A stretch of 64,000 nucleotides of DNA from the NCBI RefSeq assembly GCF_014863355.1, contig NZ_JACZEP010000003.1, positions 372,001 through 436,000 on the forward strand, in the 5' to 3' direction. The notes under the pieces are model-generated. The model saw nothing but the letters and a program-made list of their open reading frames with translations. It was not told the origin of the DNA and did not search any database. Below, piece by piece: positions 26,825 through 35,662 of this stretch (the first letter of the stretch is position 1; the number at the start of each line of letters is the position of its first letter). A program made the translations under genes and the position numbers. This DNA is from Aminobacter carboxidus (lineage in GTDB: Bacteria > Pseudomonadota > Alphaproteobacteria > Rhizobiales > Rhizobiaceae).

Positions 26825-27778
26825 ATGCGTGCAAGCATGATCTTGATGACCTACAATCATGAGGCATTTGTCGCTGAGGCAGTTAGGGGCGCCTTGGAAC
26901 AGCAATGTGATCCAATTGATATCCTGATTTCAGATGACGCCTCACTTGATCAAACATTTGAGATCACGCGTCTGATCGTCGCGGACTATCGTGGGCCACA
27001 TCGGGTCCGGCTAAACCGTAATGTGCACAATCTCGGTATCGCGGCCCACCTCAACCGGTGCATGGAGCTTACGGACTCTGAGATTGTTGTTGTCGCAGCA
27101 GGTGACGACATCTCGTTGCCGCAGCGCGTGTCGCGAGTACTAGAGACGTTCAGTGCGACAAACGCTCTTTTGGTCCATTCGAGAGTCAGAGAAATTGGGC
27201 GGCACGGGGAAGATGTTGAAGGTCCATTCCCTCACGATGGTGCGCTATTCTTGCGATCAACGTCTGCGGTCGCTGCGGCCAACAGTATGGCTCTCTATAT
27301 TGGAGCGACGGGCGCATGGCGCCGGGAGGTCTTTGACCGATACGGCATTCTTCGGTTTCCGGACCTATACGAAGATTTAGTCGTAGGATTTCGAGCTGCG
27401 CTGGAGGAACGTGTTGCATTCGTGGATGAGGCACTGGTCAAGTATCGTGTCGGCAGTGGGGTCAGCAGCATCCCGCAGCAAGCGATGACCATGAATGACT
27501 GGCGAGTGACGCGACTTAAGACGCTGAAGCGCGATCGCGCTGTTTTGGAGCAGCGAACGCTCGACGCGCGCACTCGCGATGCGGCGGCAGTGGGGAGCGT
27601 CCTAGATGTTCTCGCGGCTGCCATAATGATTACTGATCTCCGGATACAGAGTTATGATCAGCCGAAGACAACTTTCCTCCTTAAAAATACAGGACGCCTT
27701 CACCTCGCGCTAAAGGCACTGATTTCGGAGCGGAAACGTGCGCGTCGGGCCATGCGCACCCATCAGTGGAAAGTGTGA
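26825..27778 (+). CDS. Glycosyltransferase family 2 protein
   Basis: 317-residue GT-A fold transferase. Motifs: MILMTYNHEAFVAEAVRGALEQ at the N-terminus, ILISDDASLDQTFEI, VRLNRNVHNLGIAAHLNRCM and the DxD-like AAGDDISLPQRV. The acceptor-side region has ATGAWRREVFDRYG and FPDLYEDLVVGFRAAL. GAGGG precedes the ATG, 7 bp after the GT61 stop, indicating an operon. Donor and acceptor unknown. Last gene of the island before the IS element. Confidence 0.85.
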   Translation: MRASMILMTYNHEAFVAEAVRGALEQQCDPIDILISDDASLDQTFEITRLIVADYRGPHRVRLNRNVHNLGIAAHLNRCMELTDSEIVVVAAGDDISLPQRVSRVLETFSATNALLVHSRVREIGRHGEDVEGPFPHDGALFLRSTSAVAAANSMALYIGATGAWRREVFDRYGILRFPDLYEDLVVGFRAALEERVAFVDEALVKYRVGSGVSSIPQQAMTMNDWRVTRLKTLKRDRAVLEQRTLDARTRDAAAVGSVLDVLAAAIMITDLRIQSYDQPKTTFLLKNTGRLHLALKALISERKRARRAMRTHQWKV

Positions 27779-28259
27779 TGATGACGACTACGCAAGATTT
27801 CCTAGGGCAGTCGCGCAATGTTGGCCAGGTAGCGGATCGTCCATGATGGAGAGTGCTGCCCTGTTGATTGCCACTGAAAAACTGACACGGCATAGCTCGA
27901 TTTTTGTTGAGCCATGTGTGAACCTTCCCTCGCTTGTTTTTAGCGGGGGCTGTGGGAGTGATCGACATGGCGTCACTTGGGGCGCCGAAAAAGGCGCGCC
28001 GCACGCCGATTCACAGTGACGGCATAGAAACAGAATTCCCGAGCCTCGGCGCTGGGATAAAGAGCAAGGTGCCAAAGCGTGATGAACCCGAGAGGCAACA
28101 CCTCGATGCCGATCAGACCGTCTGACTCACTGCGCTATGCAGCGCGCAAAATTGATTAGGCGATCGGTATCGCGGATATCATCGTGGCCAGCGGTCGATG
28201 ACCGCACTGACAGGCCGGACATATGACGGCACCCCTCGGAGAATTGCGCGACGACAACC
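27779..28259. other. 481-bp gap between island and IS element
   Basis: No supported gene; a 63-codon frame at 27934-28125 has no recognisable family. Around 27866-27888 the text TGATTGCCACTGAAAAACTGACAC resembles the ends of the nearby IS3 element (TGACCTGCC(A/G)CTGA), suggesting the scar of a related insertion. Confidence 0.45.
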
Positions 28260-28277
28260 TGACCTGCCACTGAACTG

Positions 28278-29207
28278 TCATCCATTGGCGATTAGAGCCT
28301 CGGCCGTTTTTGTTACGCCCTGAGGCGCGGTGAAAGCAACCGGCGGAGGCGTGGAGCCTTCCATCAGCACAGCGTCGGAGCCGGTTGCGGTGATGACCTC
28401 GGCATAGGCTGCGGGGGTCTGGTAGCCGAGCGAGGAATGCGGCCTCGCGGTGTTGAAGTCCTGACGCCATTCGGCGATGGCGCTTCGGGCGTGGTCGAGG
28501 CCGAAGAACAGGCTCTCGTTCAACAGCTCGTCGCGCATCCGGCCGTTGAAGGATTCGACATAACCGTTCTGCATCGGCTTGCCGGGCGCGATGTAGTGCC
28601 ATTTGATCTCGTGATCCTTCGACCAGGCGAGGATGGCGTTCGAGGTGAACTCGGTGCCGTGGTCGGAGACGATCATGCCCGGCGTGCCGCGCTGGGTGAT
28701 CAGTTCCGTCAGTTCACGGGCAACCCGACGGCCGGAGATCGAGGTGTCCGGGATTGCGGCCAGGCATTCGCGCGTCACATCGTCGACGACGTTGAGCACG
28801 CGGAAGCGCCGGCCGCAGGCGAACTGATCATGCACAAAATCCAGCGACCAGCGTGCGTTCGGCTTTGCTTCGACCAGGATCGGTGCCCGCGTGCCCACGG
28901 CGCGGCGGCGTGCCCGGCGCTTACGCACCGTCAGACCTTCCTCGCGGTAGAGGCGATAGATGCGGTTGATCCCCGACGCCTCGCCCTCGCGCCGGAGCAG
29001 TATGAACAGGCGCCGGTAGCCGAAGCGCCGGCGCTCGTTGGCCAGATCGCGCAGCCGGCCGCGCAACTCCGTCTCTGGCGGACGCCGGAACAGGTAGCGG
29101 ATCATCTTGCGATCGGCGCCGACGAAGAAACAGGCCCGACGCTCCGACAGACCCATGACGGACTGCAGATGCGCGACGGCTTCACGCTTGGCGGCGGGCC
29201 CTACCAT
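28278..29207 (-). CDS. IS3-family transposase OrfB (DDE integrase core)
   Basis: 309-residue catalytic part of the transposase. A HTH_21-type segment ([17 protein letters not shown]) is followed by the rve integrase core. The catalytic triad is D123 (WSLDFVHD), D182 (IVSDHGTEF) and E218 ([14 protein letters not shown]), with the D-35-E spacing of IS3 elements. All three residues and the full length are intact, so it may still be active. Usually made as an OrfAB fusion by -1 frameshifting at the A7 run (29207-29213 on this strand). Confidence 0.92.
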   Translation of the reverse strand: MVGPAAKREAVAHLQSVMGLSERRACFFVGADRKMIRYLFRRPPETELRGRLRDLANERRRFGYRRLFILLRREGEASGINRIYRLYREEGLTVRKRRARRRAVGTRAPILVEAKPNARWSLDFVHDQFACGRRFRVLNVVDDVTRECLAAIPDTSISGRRVARELTELITQRGTPGMIVSDHGTEFTSNAILAWSKDHEIKWHYIAPGKPMQNGYVESFNGRMRDELLNESLFFGLDHARSAIAEWRQDFNTARPHSSLGYQTPAAYAEVITATGSDAVLMEGSTPPPVAFTAPQGVTKTAEALIANG

Positions 29208-29467
29208 TTTTTTGACAGAAGCTCGCGCCGTGCCGAGGCTTCCAACATCTGCTCGGCGAGCAGCTTCTTCAGCTTGGCGTTCTCGTCTTCCAGTGCCTTC
29301 AGCCGCTTGGCGTCGGACACCTCCATGCCGCCATACTTCGCCTTCCAGTTATACAGCGTCGCCTCCGAGATCCCGTGCTTGCGAGCCAGATCGCCCGCCT
29401 TCGCTCCTGTCTCGTGCTCGCGCAGAACCGCGATGATCTGCTCTTCCGTGAACCGCTTTCTCTTCAT
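29201..29467 (-). CDS. IS3-family transposase OrfA (HTH and leucine zipper)
   Basis: 88-residue DNA-binding part. [24 protein letters not shown] with [23 protein letters not shown] coiled coil follows ([19 protein letters not shown]) that mediates oligomerisation. It ends LLSKKW* just inside orfB; the codons TCA-AAA-AAA-TGG provide the A-run for -1 slippage into orfB. AAGGA lies before the ATG. Confidence 0.9.
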   Translation of the reverse strand: MKRKRFTEEQIIAVLREHETGAKAGDLARKHGISEATLYNWKAKYGGMEVSDAKRLKALEDENAKLKKLLAEQMLEASARRELLSKKW

Positions 29468-29650
29468 CAGTCCGTCCTTCGATCAAGGACCGGACTCTAA
29501 TCTCAGATGGAGGAAAAACTCAGCGGCAGGTCACCATTCGTCGCCGGCTCCGTTGTTTTTCTACAGGAATAAAAAATTCATCACAGTTGAATTGGCATCC
29601 GGAACCTGCTAGCTTTTGTCACAGGCAGCCAATCAGGTGAGGAAACCGGG

Positions 29651-30547
29651 ATGTGCGGAATTGTAGGACTGTTTTTGAAGGACAAGTCGCTGGAGCCCCA
29701 ATTGGGCGCATTGCTGTCCGAAATGCTCGTAACCATGACCGACCGCGGCCCCGATAGCGCGGGCATCGCCATCTACGGCGGCGGCACCAAGGGTCATGCC
29801 AAAGTCACCATCCAGTCGGCCAACCCGGACGCGGATTTCAAGGGTCTCGATGCCGAGCTCGGCAAGAAGATCGGTGCCAAGGTTTCATCGACGGTGAAGT
29901 CCACCCATGCGGTGCTGGACGTGCCGACCGAAAAGGTCGCGGAAGCCCGCGCCGCACTTTCCGAACTGCGCCCCAACGTCCGTGTCATGGGTGCTGGCGA
30001 AGCGATCGAAATCTACAAGGAAGTCGGCCTGCCGGTCGAAGTCGTGAAGCGCTTCGACGTCACCAAGATGAGCGGCAGCCACGGCATCGGCCATACCCGC
30101 ATGGCCACCGAATCCGCCGTCACCACGCTTGGTGCGCATCCTTTCTCGACCGGCCCCGACCAGTGCCTGGTGCACAACGGCTCGCTGTCGAACCACAACA
30201 ACCTGCGCCGCGAGCTGATCCGCGACGGCATGCGCTTCGAGACCGAAAACGACACCGAAGTGGCCGCCGCCTACCTGTCTTCGAAGATCGCGCATGGCCA
30301 GAACCTTGGTGAGGCGCTGGAAAGCAGCCTGAACGATCTCGACGGCTTCTTCACCTTCGTGGTCGGAACCAAGAATGGCTTCGGCGTCGTCCGCGACCCG
30401 ATCTCCTGCAAGCCCGCCGTCATGGCCGAGACTGACCAGTACGTCGCTTTCGGCTCCGAGTATCGCGCCCTCGCCAATCTGCCCGGCATCGAAGACGCCA
30501 AGGTCTGGGAGCCCGAGCCGTCCACCGTCTATTTCTGGGAGCACTGA
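29651..30547 (+). CDS. mgsA: N-methylglutamate synthase subunit A (class II glutamine amidotransferase)
   Basis: 298-residue subunit homologous to the amidotransferase domain of glutamate synthase. The catalytic cysteine is residue 2 (MCGIVGLFL) after Met removal. Further Ntn-hydrolase features are DRGPDSAGIAIYGG, GIGHTRMATES, LVHNGSLSNHNNLRREL and ENDTEVAAAYL. In the N-methylglutamate pathway the MgsABC complex makes N-methylglutamate from methylamine (or gamma-glutamylmethylamide) and glutamate. First gene of an eight-gene operon; GTGAGGAAA before the ATG. The IS3 element sits only 117 bp upstream. Confidence 0.92.
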   Translation: MCGIVGLFLKDKSLEPQLGALLSEMLVTMTDRGPDSAGIAIYGGGTKGHAKVTIQSANPDADFKGLDAELGKKIGAKVSSTVKSTHAVLDVPTEKVAEARAALSELRPNVRVMGAGEAIEIYKEVGLPVEVVKRFDVTKMSGSHGIGHTRMATESAVTTLGAHPFSTGPDQCLVHNGSLSNHNNLRRELIRDGMRFETENDTEVAAAYLSSKIAHGQNLGEALESSLNDLDGFFTFVVGTKNGFGVVRDPISCKPAVMAETDQYVAFGSEYRALANLPGIEDAKVWEPEPSTVYFWEH

Positions 30548-30550
30548 GAT

Positions 30551-31288
30551 ATGCATTCAACAAATCTTGCGACCGCGCCTCTGCACCAGGCCAACTACAC
30601 GCCGAAGACCTTCGATCTGTCCAAGATCACGTTGCGCGAGTTCAACCAGGCCCTCCACAACGTGAAGGATGCCGCAGGTGAATCGAACTGGGAGGTTCTC
30701 AACCCCAAGGGCAGCCATGCTGTCGCCGTTGGCGCCGAACACGCGATCTCGATCGATGTGCAGGGTTCGGTTGGCTATTATTGCGGCGGCATGAACCAGA
30801 ACAGCACGATCACCGTGCACGGTTCGGCCGGCCCCGGCGTCGGTGAAAACATGATGTCGGGCGCAATCATCGTGAAGGGCGACGCCAGCCAGTACGCCGG
30901 CGCCACCGGTCGCGGCGGCTTGCTTGTCATCGAAGGCAACGCTTCGTCGCGCTGCGGTATCTCGATGAAGGGCATCAACATCGTTGTCCGTGGCAACATC
31001 GGCCACATGTCGGCCTTCATGGCTCAGTCGGGCAACCTCGTTGTCCTCGGTGATGCCGGCGACGCGCTCGGCGACTCGATCTACGAGGCCCGCCTGTTCG
31101 TGCGCGGCTCGGTCAAGAGCCTCGGCGCCGACTGCATCAAAAAGGAAATGCGCCCCGAGCACATCGCCATCCTGAAGGACCTGCTTGATCGCGCCGGTAT
31201 CACCGACGTCAAGCCGGAAGAGTTCTCGCGCTACGGTTCCGCGCGCACGCTCTACAACTTCAACATCGACAACGCCGACGCTTACTGA
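30551..31288 (+). CDS. mgsB: N-methylglutamate synthase subunit B (GXGXG domain)
   Basis: 245-residue right-handed beta-helix protein equal to the C-terminal GXGXG domain of glutamate synthase. Regular Gly repeats are visible: ISIDVQGSVGYYCGGMN, ITVHGSAGPGVGENMMSG, IIVKGDASQYAGATGRGG, LVIEGNASSRCGISMKG, IVVRGNIGHMSAF, LVVLGDAGDALGDSIYEA. It is the structural/channel partner of MgsA and MgsC. Only 3 bp separate it from mgsA and 8 bp from mgsC. Confidence 0.92.
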   Translation: MHSTNLATAPLHQANYTPKTFDLSKITLREFNQALHNVKDAAGESNWEVLNPKGSHAVAVGAEHAISIDVQGSVGYYCGGMNQNSTITVHGSAGPGVGENMMSGAIIVKGDASQYAGATGRGGLLVIEGNASSRCGISMKGINIVVRGNIGHMSAFMAQSGNLVVLGDAGDALGDSIYEARLFVRGSVKSLGADCIKKEMRPEHIAILKDLLDRAGITDVKPEEFSRYGSARTLYNFNIDNADAY

Positions 31289-31296
31289 GGAACAAA

Positions 31297-32625
31297 ATGA
31301 GCTATCACAATCCTCCGACGACGCCACGTAAGTCGGCCACGTTCGATGAATACGCGATGTCCGAAATCCGTCGCGCCGCAGCGACCGGTATCTACGACAT
31401 CCGCGGCTCCGGCGCCAAGCGCAAGGTCCCGCATTTCGACGACCTGTTGTTTCTCGGCGCCTCGATCTCGCGCTATCCGCTCGAAGGCTACCGCGAAAAG
31501 TGCGACACGTCGGTTGTCCTGGGCACGCGTTTCGCCAAGAAGCCGATCGAGCTGAAGATCCCGATCACCGTTGCCGGCATGAGCTTCGGCTCGCTTTCGG
31601 GCCCGGCCAAGGAAGCCCTTGGCCGCGGTGCAACACTGTCCGGCACCTCGACCACCACCGGCGACGGCGGCATGACCGAGGAAGAGCGCGGCCACTCCAA
31701 GCAGCTGGTTTACCAGTACCTGCCGTCACGCTACGGCATGAACCCGCGTGACCTGCGCCGTGCCGACGCCATCGAAATCGTTGTCGGCCAGGGCGCAAAG
31801 CCAGGCGGCGGTGGCATGCTTCTGGGCCAGAAGATCTCCGACCGCGTTGCCGAGATGCGTACGCTGCCCAAGGGCATCGACCAGCGCTCGGCCTGCCGTC
31901 ACCCCGACTGGACCGGTCCGGACGATCTAGAGATCAAGATCCTCGAAATCCGCGAGATCACCGACTGGGAAAAGCCGATCTACGTCAAGGTCGGTGGCGC
32001 GCGCCCCTACTATGACACGGCCCTCGCAGTGAAGGCCGGTGCCGACGTCGTCGTGCTCGACGGCATGCAGGGCGGCACGGCTGCGACCCAGGAAGTGTTC
32101 ATCGAGCATGTCGGCCAGCCGACGCTTGCTTGCATCCGTCCGGCAGTGAAGGCGCTGCAGGATCTCGGCATGCACCGCAAGGTTCAGCTCATCGTCTCCG
32201 GTGGCATACGCAATGGTGCCGATGTGGCCAAAGCGCTGGCGCTTGGTGCCGATGCAGTATCGGTCGGTACCGCGGCACTTATCGCACTCGGCGACAATGA
32301 CCCGCGTTGGGAGGAAGAATACCAGAAGCTTGGCACCACCGCCGGTGCCTACGACGACTGGCACGAGGGTAAGGACCCGGCCGGCATCACCACGCAGGAC
32401 GTCGAGCTGATGAAGCGCGTCGATCCGATCGCGGCTGGTCGCCGTCTGGCGAATTATCTGAAGGTCATGACGCTTGAGGCACAGACGATTGCCCGTGCCT
32501 GCGGCAAAAACCACCTGCACAATCTCGAGCCTGAGGATCTCTGCGCTCTTTCGATCGAAGCTGCCGCCATGGCTGGCGTGCCGCTTGCGGGGACAAGCTG
32601 GGTACCTGGTAAGGGTCCCTTTTAA
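31297..32625 (+). CDS. mgsC: N-methylglutamate synthase subunit C (FMN glutamate-synthase domain)
   Basis: 442-residue catalytic subunit related to the FMN-binding domain of glutamate synthase. Visible: ITVAGMSFGSLSGPAKEALGRGA, STTTGDGGMTEEERGHS, VGQGAKPGGGGMLLGQKIS, VKVGGARPYYDTALAVKAGADVVVLDGMQGGTAATQE and LIVSGGIRNGADVAKALALGADAVSVGTAALIALG, the phosphate-binding end of the FMN barrel. It catalyses the aminotransfer/reductive step forming N-methylglutamate. GAGGAA precedes the ATG. Gene order mgsABC-gmaS-mgd matches N-methylglutamate clusters. Confidence 0.92.
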   Translation: MSYHNPPTTPRKSATFDEYAMSEIRRAAATGIYDIRGSGAKRKVPHFDDLLFLGASISRYPLEGYREKCDTSVVLGTRFAKKPIELKIPITVAGMSFGSLSGPAKEALGRGATLSGTSTTTGDGGMTEEERGHSKQLVYQYLPSRYGMNPRDLRRADAIEIVVGQGAKPGGGGMLLGQKISDRVAEMRTLPKGIDQRSACRHPDWTGPDDLEIKILEIREITDWEKPIYVKVGGARPYYDTALAVKAGADVVVLDGMQGGTAATQEVFIEHVGQPTLACIRPAVKALQDLGMHRKVQLIVSGGIRNGADVAKALALGADAVSVGTAALIALGDNDPRWEEEYQKLGTTAGAYDDWHEGKDPAGITTQDVELMKRVDPIAAGRRLANYLKVMTLEAQTIARACGKNHLHNLEPEDLCALSIEAAAMAGVPLAGTSWVPGKGPF

Positions 32626-32654
32626 AACCACAAGGATTGGGAGGAGCAATTCAC

Positions 32655-33998
32655 ATGGGTACGGCGTTCGAAGCCAAGATCGATCAGTCGGAGGTGACTG
32701 ATCTCAAAGAGTTCGCAAAAGCTCGCAACATCAGATACTTCATGGTCTCGTATACGGACCTGTTCGGAGGTCAGCGCGCCAAGCTGGTGCCGGCCCAGGC
32801 CATCTCGGACATGCAGAAGGACGGAGCCGGCTTTGCCGGCTTCGCGACCTGGCTGGATCTGACGCCAGCACACCCCGACATGCTCGCCGTGCCGGACCCG
32901 CTCTCGGTCATCCAGCTGCCATGGCGGCCGGAAGTGGCCTGGCTCGCGTCCGACTGCCTGATGGAAGGCAAGGGCGTTGCCCAGGCACCGCGCAACACGC
33001 TGAAGCGCCTCGTCGCTGAAGCCGCCAAGGAAGGCATGCGCGTCAAGACCGGTGTTGAGCCGGAATTCTTCCTGACGACACCGGATGGCAACCAGATTGC
33101 CGACGAGTACGACACGGCGGCAAAGTCCTGCTACGACCAGCAGGCCGTCATGCGCCGCTTCGACGTCATCGCCGAAATCTGCGATGCCATGCTCGACCTC
33201 GGCTGGAAGCCCTACCAGAACGACCATGAGGACGCGAACGGCCAGTTCGAGATGAACTGGGAGTATGACGACGTTCTCCAGACCGCCGACAAGCACTCCT
33301 TCTTCAAGTTCATGGTGCGCTCGATCGCCGAAAAGCACGGCCTGCGCGCAACCTTCATGCCGAAGCCGTTCCAGGGCCTGACTGGCTCGGGCTGCCACGC
33401 CCACATCTCGGTGTGGGACCTTGCCGGCAAGTCCAATGCTTTCGCCGACAAAAACATGGAACTCGGTCTTTCCGAGAAGGGCCGCCACTTCCTCGGCGGC
33501 ATCATGAAGCACGCCTCGGCACTTGCCGCGATCTGCAACCCGACCGTCAACTCCTACAAGCGCATCAACGCACCGCGCACCGTCTCGGGCGCGACCTGGG
33601 CGCCGAACACGGTGACCTGGACCGGCAACAACCGCACCCACATGGTGCGTGTGCCCGGCCCTGGCCGCTTCGAACTGCGCCTGCCCGATGGCGCGGCCAA
33701 CCCATACCTGATGCAGGCGATCATCATCGCCGCCGGCCTCAGCGGCATTCGCTCCAAGGCCGATCCAGGCCCGCGCAGCGACGTCGACATGTACCGCGAA
33801 GGCCACACCGTCACCCATGGTGCCAAGCTGCCGCTCAACCTGCTCGACGCCTTGCGCGCCTATGACGAAGACAGCGAGCTGAAGGCTGCGATGGGCGAAG
33901 AGTTCTCCGCCGCCTACGTCAAGCTCAAGCACCAGGAGTGGAACTCCTACGCGTCGCACTTCACCCAGTGGGAGCGCGACCACACGCTGGACGTCTGA
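32655..33998 (+). CDS. gmaS: Gamma-glutamylmethylamide synthetase
   Basis: 447-residue glutamine-synthetase-like ligase. It joins methylamine to the gamma-carboxyl of glutamate using ATP, the entry step for methylamine. GS-type features are VKTGVEPEFFLTTPDGN, QNDHEDANGQFEMNWEYDD, TFMPKPFQGLTGSGCHAHIS and NSYKRINAPRTVSGATWAPN. The GmaS/GlnT type is supported by location between mgsC and mgdA; biochemical preference for methylamine over ammonia is inferred. ATG 32655 follows GGGAGGAG; an in-frame TTG 18 bp upstream lies in that ribosome site and is rejected. Confidence 0.93.
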   Translation: MGTAFEAKIDQSEVTDLKEFAKARNIRYFMVSYTDLFGGQRAKLVPAQAISDMQKDGAGFAGFATWLDLTPAHPDMLAVPDPLSVIQLPWRPEVAWLASDCLMEGKGVAQAPRNTLKRLVAEAAKEGMRVKTGVEPEFFLTTPDGNQIADEYDTAAKSCYDQQAVMRRFDVIAEICDAMLDLGWKPYQNDHEDANGQFEMNWEYDDVLQTADKHSFFKFMVRSIAEKHGLRATFMPKPFQGLTGSGCHAHISVWDLAGKSNAFADKNMELGLSEKGRHFLGGIMKHASALAAICNPTVNSYKRINAPRTVSGATWAPNTVTWTGNNRTHMVRVPGPGRFELRLPDGAANPYLMQAIIIAAGLSGIRSKADPGPRSDVDMYREGHTVTHGAKLPLNLLDALRAYDEDSELKAAMGEEFSAAYVKLKHQEWNSYASHFTQWERDHTLDV

Positions 33999-34081
33999 GG
34001 CACCCAAACAGGCGTCGCGCCCGGTCGTCATGATAGGGCGCGGGCCTCGGATACACCTCACATTTCGCCGGAACACATGCG

Positions 34082-35335
34082 ATGAAATATTCGATCTTCT
34101 CACTCGCCAAGGCTGCATTGTCGGGCCACAAGGGCTGGACCCGGGCGTGGCGCGATCCGGCACCCAAGAGCCACTACGACGTCATCATCATCGGCGGTGG
34201 CGGCCATGGCCTGGCCACCGCGTATTTCCTCGCCAACGAATACGGCATCCGCAATGTCGCGGTGCTTGAAAAGGGCTGGATCGGCTCCGGCAATGCCGGC
34301 CGCAACACCACCATCATCCGCTCCAACTACGGACTTCCAGGCAATACCGGCTTTTACGAGATGTCGATGAAGCTGTGGGAGCGCATGGAGCAGGATCTCA
34401 ATTACAACGCGATGGTTTCCCAGCGCGGCATCATCAATCTCTACCACTCCGATGCCCAGCGCGACGCCTTTGCGCGGCGTGGCAACACCATGCGCATCAA
34501 CGGCATCGACGCCGAATTGCTCGACGCAGCACAGATCCGCAAGGAGCTGCCGTTCCTCAATTATGACAGCCCGCGCTTCCCGATCATGGGCGGCCTGATG
34601 CAGCGCCGCGGCGGCACTGCACGCCACGACGCCGTGGTGTGGGGTTATGCCCGCGCCGCCGACCAGCGTGGCGTCGACATCATCCAGAACTGCGAAGTCA
34701 CCGGCTTCGTGCGCGACCACAATGGCAAGGTCACCGGCGTTGAGACATCGCGCGGCAAGATCAGCGCCGGCAAGGTCGGTATGGCGGTCGCCGGCAATAC
34801 CTCGCGTGTAGCCGCGATGGCCGGCATGAAGCTGCCGATCGAAAGCCACGTGCTGCAGGCCTTCGTCTCCGAGGCGATCAAGCCGCTGATCCCGGGCGTG
34901 ATCACCTTCGGCGCCGGCCATTTCTACATCAGCCAGTCCGACAAGGGCGGCCTCGTCTTCGGCGGCGACCTCGACGGCTACAATTCCTACGCCCAGCGCG
35001 GCAACATGCCTGTTGTCGAGGATGTCTGCGAAGGCGGCATGGCGGTCATGCCGATGATCGGCCGCGTCCGCATGCTGCGCCAGTGGGGCGGCATCATGGA
35101 CATGTCGATGGACGGCACGCCGATCATCGACAAGACGCCGATCGACGGCCTCTATCTCAACGCCGGCTGGTGCTATGGCGGCTTCAAGGCGACGCCGGCT
35201 TCGGGCCTCGTCTTCGCCCATCTGCTGGCGCGCGACGAACCGCATCCTGAAGCAGCGCGCTTCCGTCTCGACCGGTTCCGTCGCGGCGCGATGATTGATG
35301 AAAAGGGCCAGGGCGCCCAACCCAACCTGCACTGA
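34082..35335 (+). CDS. mgdA: N-methylglutamate dehydrogenase subunit A (sarcosine-oxidase-beta-like)
   Basis: 417-residue flavoprotein like the beta subunit of heterotetrameric sarcosine oxidase. FAD motif VIIIGGGGHGLATAYFLA near residues 34-51, followed by VAVLEKGWIGSGNAGRNTT. The C-terminal FAD loop is YLNAGWCYGGFKATPASG. In the pathway MgdABCD oxidises N-methylglutamate to glutamate plus a C1 unit at formaldehyde level. 83 bp separate it from gmaS with no obvious terminator. Symbol choice rests on operon context; in isolation it would be called soxB. Confidence 0.92.
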   Translation: MKYSIFSLAKAALSGHKGWTRAWRDPAPKSHYDVIIIGGGGHGLATAYFLANEYGIRNVAVLEKGWIGSGNAGRNTTIIRSNYGLPGNTGFYEMSMKLWERMEQDLNYNAMVSQRGIINLYHSDAQRDAFARRGNTMRINGIDAELLDAAQIRKELPFLNYDSPRFPIMGGLMQRRGGTARHDAVVWGYARAADQRGVDIIQNCEVTGFVRDHNGKVTGVETSRGKISAGKVGMAVAGNTSRVAAMAGMKLPIESHVLQAFVSEAIKPLIPGVITFGAGHFYISQSDKGGLVFGGDLDGYNSYAQRGNMPVVEDVCEGGMAVMPMIGRVRMLRQWGGIMDMSMDGTPIIDKTPIDGLYLNAGWCYGGFKATPASGLVFAHLLARDEPHPEAARFRLDRFRRGAMIDEKGQGAQPNLH

Positions 35336-35351
35336 AAGCGAGACTGGCGGA

Positions 35352-35660
35352 ATGCGTATTGCATGTCCTTTCTGCGGCGAACGCGAGAATGGCGAGTTCA
35401 CCTATCTCGGCGATGCTTCGCCCAAGCGGCCCAACTTCGCAGTCGATAGCGGCGAAAGCCCTGAAGGCGTCGAGGACGCCTTCTACGACTATGTCTATCT
35501 GCGCGACAACGTCGCCGGCTACATGCGCGAATACTGGTACCACGGCGGCGGCTGCCGCTCCTGGCTGATAGCCGAGCGCAACACGGTGACGCATGAATTC
35601 AGATCGGTGACCGCAGCCCCAGGCGTTGGCGCGGCCAAGCCGGTGCAGGCAGGAGAATAA
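35352..35660 (+). CDS. mgdB: N-methylglutamate dehydrogenase subunit B (sarcosine-oxidase-delta-like)
   Basis: 102-residue small subunit. Zinc-binding cysteines/histidine are visible: MRIACPFCGERENGEF at the start and WYHGGGCRSW later, as in SoxD. FYDYVYLRDNVAGYMREYW is the family core. ATG 35352 matches the conserved MRI.CP start; the 19-residue extension is rejected. The mgdC ATG follows 2 bp after the stop. Confidence 0.92.
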   Translation: MRIACPFCGERENGEFTYLGDASPKRPNFAVDSGESPEGVEDAFYDYVYLRDNVAGYMREYWYHGGGCRSWLIAERNTVTHEFRSVTAAPGVGAAKPVQAGE

Positions 35661-35662
35661 AC

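Larger units (their letters stand above)
28260..29533 (-). mobile_element. IS3-family insertion sequence
   Basis: 1,274-bp element with terminal inverted repeats TGACCTGCC(A/G)CTGA at 28260 and, inverted, at 29533. It carries overlapping orfA and orfB transposase frames on the minus strand, joined by a slippery A7 run. No clear target-site duplication is seen (flanks ...AACC and CCAT...), which may mean older age or later rearrangement. Its right end lies 117 bp before mgsA. Confidence 0.9.

Noticed and set aside
27934-28125. 63-codon plus frame left of the IS element
   Set aside because: No recognisable family or ribosome site; likely intergenic debris.
28254-29539. Target-site duplication around the IS3 element
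   Set aside because: Flanking 3-4 bp (ACC/AACC versus CCA/CCAT) do not match as direct repeats.
29581-29640. Possible sigma-54 promoter upstream of mgsA (TTGGCAT...TGCTAG)
   Set aside because: The GG-to-GC spacing is 12, not the required 10, so it does not fit sigma-54.
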